A DNA stretch of 14,213 bases, from positions 1-14,213 of the forward strand of contig JAISZE010000151.1 in NCBI GenBank assembly GCA_031269405.1, read 5' to 3'. Shown piece by piece: positions 7,391 to 13,951 of this stretch. The translations under genes were made by a program, and so were the position numbers. The notes below the pieces were generated by a model. It searched no databases. It worked only from the letters and a program-made list of their open reading frames with translations, and was not told where the DNA came from. The first letter of the stretch is position 1; every line of letters starts with the position of its first letter. The stretch is from Treponema sp. GTDB taxonomy: Bacteria; Spirochaetota; Spirochaetia; Treponematales; Breznakiellaceae.

Positions 7391-7872
7391 CTATAGGCTT
7401 CATACTGAACGGCGAAGACGTGGTGATCCGTACCGGCGCCGAACAAAGGCTCATTGACATACTCAGAGGGACCTTCCAGCTCTTGGGCGCCAAGGCCGGC
7501 TGTTATTCCGGGCATTGCGGCGTCTGTTCGGTGATCTTCAACGGCGAAGTGGTAAAGGCCTGCCTTATCCCGGCTTTCAAAATCCGGGGAAGCGAGGTAA
7601 TCACCATCGAAGGCTTTTCCCAGACCGATGAATACCAGGACATAGCCCAGGGATTCGTTGACGCAGGGGTGGAAAACTGCGGCTTTTGCGATACCGGCAA
7701 GATCCTGGCTACAGAAGCCCTGCTTTCCCGGAATACCCGGCCCGGCAGGGAAGACATTCTTATGGCCTTCGAGGGCATCAAGTGCAGATGTACCGAACCG
7801 GAAAGCCTGATAAGCGGCGTGATGACAGTGGCGGAACGGCGGAGGCGGAGGCTGTATGGACGCGGCGCCTAA
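7387..7872 (+). CDS. 2Fe-2S subunit of the xanthine dehydrogenase-family hydroxylase (XdhC/CoxS/IorA type)
   Basis: 161 residues, normal length. The N-terminal plant-ferredoxin cluster site is C39, C44, C47 and C59 ('CYSGHCGVC', then 'VKAC'). The second, all-helical 2Fe-2S site is C98, C101, C133 and C135 ('CGFCDTGKI', then 'KCRCTEPESL'). All eight ligands are present, so both clusters should form and pass electrons from molybdenum to FAD. Differences from the common pattern are N97 where a molybdopterin-contacting Gln usually precedes CGFC, CDTG in place of CTPG, and no Asn before CRC. These changes parallel the divergence of the large subunit. The start overlaps the previous stop as ATGA (7387-7390) behind a strong GGGGAGGGGG ribosome-binding site. 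Confidence 0.92.
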   Translation: MTIGFILNGEDVVIRTGAEQRLIDILRGTFQLLGAKAGCYSGHCGVCSVIFNGEVVKACLIPAFKIRGSEVITIEGFSQTDEYQDIAQGFVDAGVENCGFCDTGKILATEALLSRNTRPGREDILMAFEGIKCRCTEPESLISGVMTVAERRRRRLYGRGA

Positions 7873-8728
7873 TCAGGTTTTTTTCCCTTCAAACCTCCAG
7901 GAACTCTTCTCGGCATGGAGCCGCTTCCCTGATGCCCTGCCCTATGCGGGCGGCACGGGGATCATCAGGGATCAGGAAAAACGGGCGCCTGTGCTTCCAC
8001 GGAATATTATCGCCCTGGATAACCTGGAGGATCTTCGGCGCATAACCCGGACCGAACGCTACCTAGAAATAGGCGCCGCAGTGCGCCTGAGCGAAATACT
8101 CAACCTGGGCAAGATAGTCCCTGAAATCCTCACAAAAACCCTGGAAGGAATCGCCGGACCTGCCTTGCGGAACCTGGCTACTATAGGGGGCAATATCTGC
8201 TATCGCGCAAGCCGCCTGGACGCATCGGCCCCGCTGGCCGCCCTGGACGCCCATTACGAGCTACGCACAGCCGACAGCGCCCGCTGGATTTCGGCGTCCC
8301 GGTTTTCCAGCCCCCCGGGCCCGCCTGCTCTGGAGCCCCAGGAACTCCTTACACGCATCAGGATCCCTCTGGAGCAGTGGAATTACTCTATTTACCGCAA
8401 ATTCAAATCCCCTGGAAACAGCGAAGCCGGGAAGGTCATCGTTTTTATCCTGAAAAACCAGAAAAATATCCTTACGGATCTGAGGGTCGTCTATTCAGAC
8501 AGTATCCTCCTCCAGGACCGGAACAGCGAAACGCTGCTTATCGGCAAACGTCTGCCTCTGGAGAAAAAGGAAGCCCAGAGTTTCCTGGAAAGCTGGAAGC
8601 ATTACCTCCAGGCCATGGAAAACGCGGCACTCAGGCAGCGGGACGCCCCGGGTAAATCCCAAATCGATCTGCTCAAAGCTCAGATCATCAATTTTATCAG
8701 CAACATCATTACCGGCATCGCTGATTAA
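7856..8728 (+). CDS. FAD-binding subunit of the xanthine dehydrogenase-family hydroxylase (CoxM/XdhB type)
   Basis: 290 residues, the usual size. FAD-binding signatures are 'YAGGTGII' (30-37), matching AGGT.L, and 'ALRNLATIGGNI' (103-114), matching IRN.ATIGGN. A 'LDASAPLAALDAHYEL' stretch follows. The C-terminal third (about 178-286) corresponds to the CO-dehydrogenase flavoprotein C-terminal domain. The protein would receive electrons from the 2Fe-2S subunit and pass them to NAD+ or another acceptor; the acceptor cannot be read from the sequence. The start overlaps the 2Fe-2S gene by 17 bp and has a GGAGG five to six bases before the ATG. It is the last gene of the operon. No maturation gene (XdhC/PaoD-like chaperone or molybdenum-cofactor nucleotidyltransferase) is present in the window. 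Confidence 0.9.
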   Translation: MDAAPNQVFFPSNLQELFSAWSRFPDALPYAGGTGIIRDQEKRAPVLPRNIIALDNLEDLRRITRTERYLEIGAAVRLSEILNLGKIVPEILTKTLEGIAGPALRNLATIGGNICYRASRLDASAPLAALDAHYELRTADSARWISASRFSSPPGPPALEPQELLTRIRIPLEQWNYSIYRKFKSPGNSEAGKVIVFILKNQKNILTDLRVVYSDSILLQDRNSETLLIGKRLPLEKKEAQSFLESWKHYLQAMENAALRQRDAPGKSQIDLLKAQIINFISNIITGIAD

Positions 8729-8766
8729 GGGCCGGCGCGGGTTCAAAAAAATGATCCCTAAATCAG

Positions 8767-8795
8767 TTGAAACTAGCGCTTGTATGTGTTATGTT
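8767..8795 (+). promoter_or_regulatory. Extended -10 promoter for the regulator-aroB-OMP-flippase operon
   Basis: TTGAAA (8767-8772, five of six matches), 17 bp, then TATGTT (8790-8795, four of six) with the extended -10 element TGT at 8787-8789. The predicted transcription start is near 8802, inside the 19-bp palindrome. It is the only good promoter found in the 204-bp gap between the FAD-subunit gene and the regulator. The rest of that gap shows no terminator or gene that I can support. Confidence 0.6.
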
Positions 8796-8812
8796 GTTCA
8801 ATAATTGAACAA
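8794..8812. promoter_or_regulatory. Perfect 19-bp palindromic operator
   Basis: TTGTTCAAT-A-ATTGAACAA is a perfect inverted repeat: 9-bp arms around one central base. It begins within the -10 hexamer and covers the expected transcription start of the promoter at 8767-8795. Size, symmetry and position fit an operator for a dimeric winged-helix repressor, and the next gene encodes one. The simplest reading is autorepression. I saw no second copy elsewhere in the window. Confidence 0.65.
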
Positions 8813-8878
8813 TCGGAAGGGACACTGGAGCCTGTTTCGGCGGCCCGGGCTTGCGCTTTCGATTCCATACTTTCTTTT

Positions 8879-8899
8879 TTTCCGGTACATTGCCGGAAA
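8879..8899 (+). promoter_or_regulatory. Leader hairpin upstream of the winged-helix regulator
   Basis: TTTCCGG (8879-8885) and CCGGAAA (8893-8899) form a perfect 7-bp stem with a 7-nt loop in the roughly 130-nt leader between the predicted transcription start and ATG 8933. A pyrimidine-rich tract (CTTTCTTTTTTT) precedes it. It may be a structural element of the leader RNA; no T tract follows, so it is not a classical terminator. Confidence 0.3.
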
Positions 8900-8932
8900 T
8901 GCCTTGTTGCGCCCAAAATTCCGGTATTAGCT

Positions 8933-9487
8933 ATGGTCAACCAGTCAATTGATACCGAATACATTATCCTCGAAAACATATACGACTCAGGCGAACGTAA
9001 TACCGTCCTGCGGCAGCGGGATCTGGCCCAGATAGCCGGGACTTCCCTGGGAATGACCAATTCCATCCTCAAACGCCTGGCTCAAAAGGGCTGGATCACA
9101 ATAAAAAAGCTGAACAGCCGCAATATCCAATACGCCGTTACCCTGGAAGGCTTCAACGAGATCATCCACAGGAGCTACCATTACTTCAAACGGACTATAA
9201 AAAACGCGGTGTATTACAAGGACAGCCTTGAAGAGATTATATGCCGCGCAAAGGCCCGGGAAACAGCCGCCGTGATCCTTGTGGGAGTAAGCGACCTGGA
9301 TTTTATCGTGGAACACGCCTGCCGCCATTACGGGCTTTCGTTTCTCAAGACCACCGAGACCGAAACAGTCGGCAGCCGGAACACGCTGCGGATATACGCT
9401 GAAAGCATCAGCGAAAATTCCCAGGACCCCGGCAACTGCCTTTACCTGTCCCGGCTTGTAATGAAACAGGCCGCCGCGGTGAGGTAA
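8933..9487 (+). CDS. Winged-helix (MarR-like) transcriptional regulator
   Basis: 184 residues from ATG 8933. Residues about 8-75 form a winged helix-turn-helix: helix 'RQRDLAQIAGTSLGMTNSIL' (27-46) is the HTH core, 'LAQKGWITIKKL' leads into the wing, and 'IQYAVTLEGFNEI' closes it. This resembles MarR-type regulators found near exopolysaccharide genes. Residues about 110-184 are a second domain with an alpha/beta look ('TAAVILVGVSDLDFIVEHA') and may sense a ligand. The same frame is open back to a TTG at 8780, but that 51-residue extension overlaps the operator and lacks regulator-like sequence, so the internal ATG is preferred even though its Shine-Dalgarno is poor. It probably binds the 19-bp palindrome upstream. 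It is 15 bp from aroB and likely co-transcribed with it. Confidence 0.75.
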   Translation: MVNQSIDTEYIILENIYDSGERNTVLRQRDLAQIAGTSLGMTNSILKRLAQKGWITIKKLNSRNIQYAVTLEGFNEIIHRSYHYFKRTIKNAVYYKDSLEEIICRAKARETAAVILVGVSDLDFIVEHACRHYGLSFLKTTETETVGSRNTLRIYAESISENSQDPGNCLYLSRLVMKQAAAVR

Positions 9488-9502
9488 ACGGCGGCATGAA
9501 GT

Positions 9503-10561
9503 ATGTTGATGGAAAAAGAACTTTCCTTTGTGTTCGGGAATGTCCCTTCAAGAGTATGCATCCGTGACCCCCTCCCGGACGCCCTGGAGCTTTCCGAAGG
9601 CCGCAGGACACTTCTGGTCTGCGATGAGAATACCAGGCCCCTGGCCCTGAAGACAGCCGGGGATTCGGACCTGCCCCTCTGCGTTCTTTCTCCGGGAGAG
9701 GTAAACAAGAACTGGGCCGCAGTAGAGATCATACTGAAAGCCGCCAGGGAAGCGGGCCTTGGCAGGGACGGGGTTTTTACAGGCATAGGCGGCGGGGTCA
9801 TCAGCGATCTCTGCGCCTTCGCTGCTTCAGTCTACATGCGCGGCGCGGCCCTCTGCATCGTGTCCACTACCCTTTTGGGCATGGTTGACGCCGCTATAGG
9901 CGGGAAAACCGGGTTTGACTTCCTGGGCATAAAAAACCTGGTAGGGACCTTTTACCCTGCGGAAAAGGTGGTCATGCCCCTTGCGGCCCTGGAACCCCTT
10001 CCAGAAAAGGAATGGAAATCGGGTCTGGCGGAACTTGTCAAAACAGCGGTTCTTGGGGACTGCGAACTGTTCAGCATGGTTAAAGACATACAAAAAAACC
10101 GGGAAACCCTGGCCCTCTGCATCGCCAGGGCGGTTGAAATAAAGGGGCGAATCGTGGAAGAGGATCCCCGGGAAACCGGGAAACGCCGGGCGCTGCTTAA
10201 CCTGGGCCATACCTTCGGCCACGCCCTGGAATCCGCCGCAGGCTTGGGGAACATCTCCCACGGCGAAGCCGTAGCCTGGGGTATGGTCCGGTCCTGCGAA
10301 CTGGGGCTCTACCTGGGCGTAACCCCTCCCGGTCGGGCCCGGGACATTACGGAACTCCTTAACAGTTTCGGCTATGAAACAAGGGCCCCCCACCCCGCAG
10401 GAATGGACGCCGCTGTACTTATGAAAGCCATGGCCTGGGACAAGAAAAGAAAGTCCGGCAGACTGAATTTCATTGTTCCCGCCCCGCAGGGCGCGGAAAT
10501 CGTCCCCGATCCCGGCGGCGGTATTACCGGAAAAATCATTAACGGAGAGTTGTCATTATGA
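9503..10561 (+). CDS. aroB: 3-dehydroquinate synthase (AroB)
   Basis: 352 residues, close to the usual 355-365. It converts DAHP to 3-dehydroquinate in the shikimate pathway, using NAD+ and a divalent metal. Visible motifs: 'GIGGGVISDLCAFAASVYMRG' spread over residues 94-114 (NAD binding), 'STTLLGMVDAAIGGKTGFD' (121-139), 'IKNLVGTFYPA' (143-153), 'LAELVKTAVLGD' with E177, 'LLNLGHTFGHALE' with H236, and 'SHGEAV' with H253. E177, H236 and H253 are the expected metal ligands, with spacing similar to E. coli AroB. D139 replaces the more common Asn after GGKTG, a variant I believe also occurs in clostridial enzymes. The start could be 9503 or 9509; neither has a strong ribosome-binding site. It follows the regulator by 15 bp and overlaps the OMP gene as ATGA. 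Confidence 0.92.
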   Translation: MLMEKELSFVFGNVPSRVCIRDPLPDALELSEGRRTLLVCDENTRPLALKTAGDSDLPLCVLSPGEVNKNWAAVEIILKAAREAGLGRDGVFTGIGGGVISDLCAFAASVYMRGAALCIVSTTLLGMVDAAIGGKTGFDFLGIKNLVGTFYPAEKVVMPLAALEPLPEKEWKSGLAELVKTAVLGDCELFSMVKDIQKNRETLALCIARAVEIKGRIVEEDPRETGKRRALLNLGHTFGHALESAAGLGNISHGEAVAWGMVRSCELGLYLGVTPPGRARDITELLNSFGYETRAPHPAGMDAAVLMKAMAWDKKRKSGRLNFIVPAPQGAEIVPDPGGGITGKIINGELSL

Positions 10562-12096
10562 AAAAATTTGTTGTTCTCTTAATCATTTTTATTTCTCTCT
10601 GTTCCCATTTCCTTTTTGCCCAGGACGCGGCCCCTGTTCCTGAGGGTACTGATTCCCGGACCGTTTATGTAATCCGCAGCATGGATTTCGACAGCGAGGG
10701 CCGCAGCCGTTCTTTTGCGATCATCTACAACGGCGAATTCCGGGAAGGGGAACGCCTGGAAGGGAAAGAGGCCCTGGAACGCTACATAACCCGCAAAATC
10801 CAGCTTCTTATGAACCAGCGGGTCCTGGAAGAAGCTTCGATAGAATATACCCTTGGCAGCCCGGAAGCGGACGGCTCCGTTCCGGTTAAGCTTTTAGTCC
10901 ATACAAAAGACACCTGGAACATCATCGCCCTCCCCTATCCCCAATACGACAGCAACGAGGGCCTCAGAATTACCATTAAGGCCAGGGACTACAATTTTTT
11001 CGGCACTATGAGCGCCCTGAGGGTCGATTTCGGTTACCGCCGGGATAATAACGATAACAATTCGTTTAATTTCGAGATTGATTCGGACATTCCCTTTTAC
11101 GCCGCAGGGCTTAACTGGAGCGTTAATTTTGATCATATCTTTGAATACACCGTCGGGGACCCCTTGTATTACAAAAATGTTACCGGCGTTTCCATTGAAC
11201 TGCCGGTTTCTGTATCCACAGTCAGCCTCGGAATCAACCAGTACCTTATCATCAACGAAAGCAATTCTGATAAAAATCAGGAAAATTATAACCTTGGCCC
11301 CCGCATGGATGGGCCCTATGCTGCCAGCGAACTTTTCGCATCATGGAGAATACCTCTGGGAATTGAAGCCGGCGAATTCGGAAGCCTCGCGTATACGCCA
11401 AGGCTGTCCGGGAAGATAGCTTACAAAAAAGGCGGCGTTGACGAACCCCGGCGGCCTGTTGCGTCATTGAGCCATACCATCGGCTTCGGAAGGATCAACT
11501 GGATCGGCAATTACCGCAAGGGCCTGGAAGCGAACCTGAGCAACAGCAATAACTTCTTTTTCGATCCCAAAGGCTGGAGCGTCAGCGCAGGAGCTGCGGC
11601 GGTTTTCCATTGGCCCTTCACGAAGCTCAACGGCGTCTCAACGCGGCTCGAATACCAGCACTGGTTTAACGATATAAACTACAGCGCCGGTACATCCCTC
11701 CGGGGCGTCCTTAACGCCGACCTCCATGCCGAATATATGCTCGCGTTGAACCTGGATTTCCCTTTCAGGCTGATCCGGTTTTATCCCTCCGAATGGTTTA
11801 ACAACCGCAAGCTCCGTTTCTTCGATTTTGAAATGCACCTTTCGCCTTTTATAGATATGGCTATGCTGAAAGGCCCCTATAACGATACCGGTATCAGGGA
11901 CAATGAATACGAGGGCAATAGTTTTTCTGCTAACGACATACAATACGCAGGGGGTTTTGAAATCATCGTTTTCCCAGCCTTTATGCGCAGCCTCTACCTC
12001 CGCGCCAGTGTGGGCTACAACATAAACAAGATCAAAAAAACCGGGGACATTCCTAAATGGAACGAAATCTTCATCGGAATCGGGCATCATTATTGA
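10558..12096 (+). CDS. Omp85/BamA-TamA-like outer-membrane beta-barrel protein with short POTRA-like N-terminus
   Basis: 512 residues. Residues 1-21 are a signal peptide (MKKF, Ile/Phe-rich core, LFA then Q). About 35-118 has the strand-helix-helix-strand pattern of one POTRA domain ('LERYITRKIQLLMNQRVLEE', then 'VPVKLLVHTKDTWNI'). About 125-512 is a beta-barrel of alternating aromatic/polar strands; 'KARDYNFFGTMSALRVDFGY' matches the 'D.N..G.G..L' first strand seen in Omp85 proteins. It ends in 'IFIGIGHHY', an aromatic terminal residue as used for barrel insertion. I cannot find the VRGF/Y loop-6 motif of BamA, so it is probably not the main BamA. It may export or assemble surface protein or glycan. 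The start overlaps the aroB stop (ATGA) behind GGAGAG. Confidence 0.75.
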   Translation: MKKFVVLLIIFISLCSHFLFAQDAAPVPEGTDSRTVYVIRSMDFDSEGRSRSFAIIYNGEFREGERLEGKEALERYITRKIQLLMNQRVLEEASIEYTLGSPEADGSVPVKLLVHTKDTWNIIALPYPQYDSNEGLRITIKARDYNFFGTMSALRVDFGYRRDNNDNNSFNFEIDSDIPFYAAGLNWSVNFDHIFEYTVGDPLYYKNVTGVSIELPVSVSTVSLGINQYLIINESNSDKNQENYNLGPRMDGPYAASELFASWRIPLGIEAGEFGSLAYTPRLSGKIAYKKGGVDEPRRPVASLSHTIGFGRINWIGNYRKGLEANLSNSNNFFFDPKGWSVSAGAAAVFHWPFTKLNGVSTRLEYQHWFNDINYSAGTSLRGVLNADLHAEYMLALNLDFPFRLIRFYPSEWFNNRKLRFFDFEMHLSPFIDMAMLKGPYNDTGIRDNEYEGNSFSANDIQYAGGFEIIVFPAFMRSLYLRASVGYNINKIKKTGDIPKWNEIFIGIGHHY

Positions 12097-13799
12097 TGAT
12101 AACAAATTTTTCAAGCATACCGGGCAAACTCAACGAGCTTCTTGAACGTAAACGGAAGTTCTATCTTATAACCCTGTTTTTTATGTCCATAATCCTTTCC
12201 GTCATAGAAACTGCCGGGGTTTCGGTAGTTATGCCTTTTATATCCGTGGCGTCCAATCCTGAAATGGTTGATTCAGGCGGCTACAAATATTTTTATGACT
12301 TATTTAAATTTACCGGTAAAAACAATTTTATTATTTCCTTCGGCGCAGGGATAATCGTTTTTTATATCATCAGGTCTTTTTACAACATTTTTTACAGTTA
12401 TTCGTTAAATAAATTTTCCCTGGGAACCTACCGGTATTTTGCCGCCAGGCTTTTCAAAACCTACCTTGCCCTCCCCTACAAGATTTACGTCCAAAGGAAC
12501 CCTTCGGTTCTTTCCCAGATGTTGAACGGAGAGGCCAATAATCTCAGCAGTCTGCTGCAAAGGTTTTTGCAAATATTTTCCGATGCCTTTACGGTACTGT
12601 TCCTGTACTGTTTCATGGTAGCGGTAAACTGGCAGATTACCCTGGTACTGACTGGCATTTTAATCCTTATCGTTCTAGTGGTTTTTTCCACGCTGATACG
12701 CGCAAGCAAAAAACTGGGAGAAAGACGTTACGCCGCAAATGTAAAACTGAGCCGGACAATTTGGGAGACCTTCGGTAATTTTAAATTCATCAAACTAAAA
12801 GGCAACGAGAACGAAATATTTGACGTTTTCAACGATTCCACTTCCAGATTGTCCCATACGTCCATAATCAGTTCCACCTTAGGAACCATACCCAAGAATA
12901 TTCTTGAAAATCTCGGGTTTTCCCTTTTAATCGCCGTCGTCTGTTATATTTTATGGCGCTATGATTCGGCGGTCATGGTAATCCCGGTTATTTCCATGTA
13001 TGCCCTGGCATTGTACCGTATGCTGCCGGCAATCAACCGTATTCTGGATCACTTTAATTCAATCGCCTATCTGCAGCGTTCTCTGCACATGATATACGAC
13101 GATCTGAAGCTGGAGACCGACCAGGAAGGCTCTGTTCCGGTTACTTTTGCCAACTCCATCCGCGGTGAAAACCTTTGGTTCCGTTATGTAAACGGCGGTG
13201 ATGTAATCAAAGACATTTCGTTCGAGATCAAAATTGGCGAAAAAGTCGCCTTTACCGGAGAAAGCGGCAGCGGAAAAACCACCCTGGTGGATATTATCAT
13301 CGGCATTTACCGTCCCATTAAAGGAAACCTGTATGTGGACAATGTCCCGATTGATAATAACAACATACGCTCCTGGCGCAGTAAAATCGGTTACATACCC
13401 CAAAGCATCTATCTTTTTGACGGCAGCGTAGCGGAAAATGTCGCCTTTGGTTCGGAATACAACGAAGAAAAAATTATCCGTGTTTTGAAAAAGTCAAAAA
13501 TCTGGAATTTTCTTGAAACAAAGGACGGTATTCAAACCCGGGTCGGCGAAGGCGGCATACAGCTTTCCGGGGGCCAGAAACAGCGCATCGGCATAGCCCG
13601 CGCCCTGTACAATGACCCGGAAGTCCTTGTTTTGGACGAAGCCACTTCTTCTCTGGACGACGAAACCGAAGCCGAAATAATGAATGAAATCTACGACGTG
13701 AGCGGCAATAAAACCCTGATCATCATTGCCCACCGGCTAAGTACCATTGAACGCTGCGACCGGCGCATACAGATCGAAGACGGGGTATTGGCGGGATGA
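12096..13799 (+). CDS. pglK: PglK-like ABC transporter, probable lipid-linked oligosaccharide flippase
   Basis: 567 residues from ATG 12096, whose A is the last base of the OMP stop codon (TGATG). A longer start at 12057 would lie inside the OMP gene and adds no recognisable sequence. Residues about 22-325 hold six membrane helices (for example 22-50, 78-98, 164-200, 273-300). The nucleotide-binding domain is complete: Walker A 'GESGSGKTT' (388-396), Q-loop Q436, signature LSGGQ (490-494), Walker B 'LVLDEA' (511-516), D-loop SLD and H-loop H546. 'IYLFDGSVAENVAFGSEY' (438-455) and 'TRVGEGGIQLSGGQKQRIG' (481-499) are very close to my memory of Campylobacter PglK (WlaB), about 564 residues, which flips undecaprenyl-PP-heptasaccharide. 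By eye the gene is richer in A/T-ending codons than the genes before it. An MsbA-like lipid exporter is the main alternative. Confidence 0.8.
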   Translation: MITNFSSIPGKLNELLERKRKFYLITLFFMSIILSVIETAGVSVVMPFISVASNPEMVDSGGYKYFYDLFKFTGKNNFIISFGAGIIVFYIIRSFYNIFYSYSLNKFSLGTYRYFAARLFKTYLALPYKIYVQRNPSVLSQMLNGEANNLSSLLQRFLQIFSDAFTVLFLYCFMVAVNWQITLVLTGILILIVLVVFSTLIRASKKLGERRYAANVKLSRTIWETFGNFKFIKLKGNENEIFDVFNDSTSRLSHTSIISSTLGTIPKNILENLGFSLLIAVVCYILWRYDSAVMVIPVISMYALALYRMLPAINRILDHFNSIAYLQRSLHMIYDDLKLETDQEGSVPVTFANSIRGENLWFRYVNGGDVIKDISFEIKIGEKVAFTGESGSGKTTLVDIIIGIYRPIKGNLYVDNVPIDNNNIRSWRSKIGYIPQSIYLFDGSVAENVAFGSEYNEEKIIRVLKKSKIWNFLETKDGIQTRVGEGGIQLSGGQKQRIGIARALYNDPEVLVLDEATSSLDDETEAEIMNEIYDVSGNKTLIIIAHRLSTIERCDRRIQIEDGVLAG

Positions 13800-13951
13800 A
13801 GCGCAGGCTGCCTTTGGGCATACAGACATTTGAAATCATACGTTCTGATGGTTTTGTCTATGTTGGCAAGACCGCCCGAATCCGCATCGGCAGTTGGAAG
13901 TTGGGGAGGATGGAAGCAAGGCTGAATGAAACGCCCTGTCCGCTTTTTTAA
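13796..13951 (+). pseudogene. 5' remnant of a PF09820-type AAA-ATPase / PD-(D/E)XK family gene
   Basis: A 51-codon frame (ATG overlapping the flippase stop as ATGA) begins 'MKRRLPLGIQTFEIIRSDGF' and continues 'VYVGKTARI'. This is the characteristic start of the AAA-ATPase-like PF09820 (with DUF1703 nuclease) family, normally about 500 residues or more. After residue 29 the family sequence ('Y.LI..G..YFLSRPRRFGKS') is not found. Instead 'RIGSWKLGRMEARLNETPC' follows and the frame ends at 13951. It looks like a truncated or recombined copy, although a real short peptide cannot be ruled out. It overlaps the next ATPase start by 26 bp. Confidence 0.6.

Noticed and set aside
8739..8758. Terminator after the FAD-subunit gene
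   Set aside because: GGGTTCA pairs with TGATCCC only with an internal T-T mismatch around an A-rich loop, and no T tract follows.
8780..8932. N-terminal extension of the winged-helix regulator from TTG 8780
   Set aside because: It would start upstream of the predicted transcription start and run through the operator, and the 51 residues lack regulator-like sequence. The ATG at 8933 directly precedes the winged-helix domain.
12057..12095. Earlier flippase start giving 580 residues
   Set aside because: It lies inside the OMP coding end. The ATG at 12096 overlaps the OMP stop as TGATG and gives about the PglK length.
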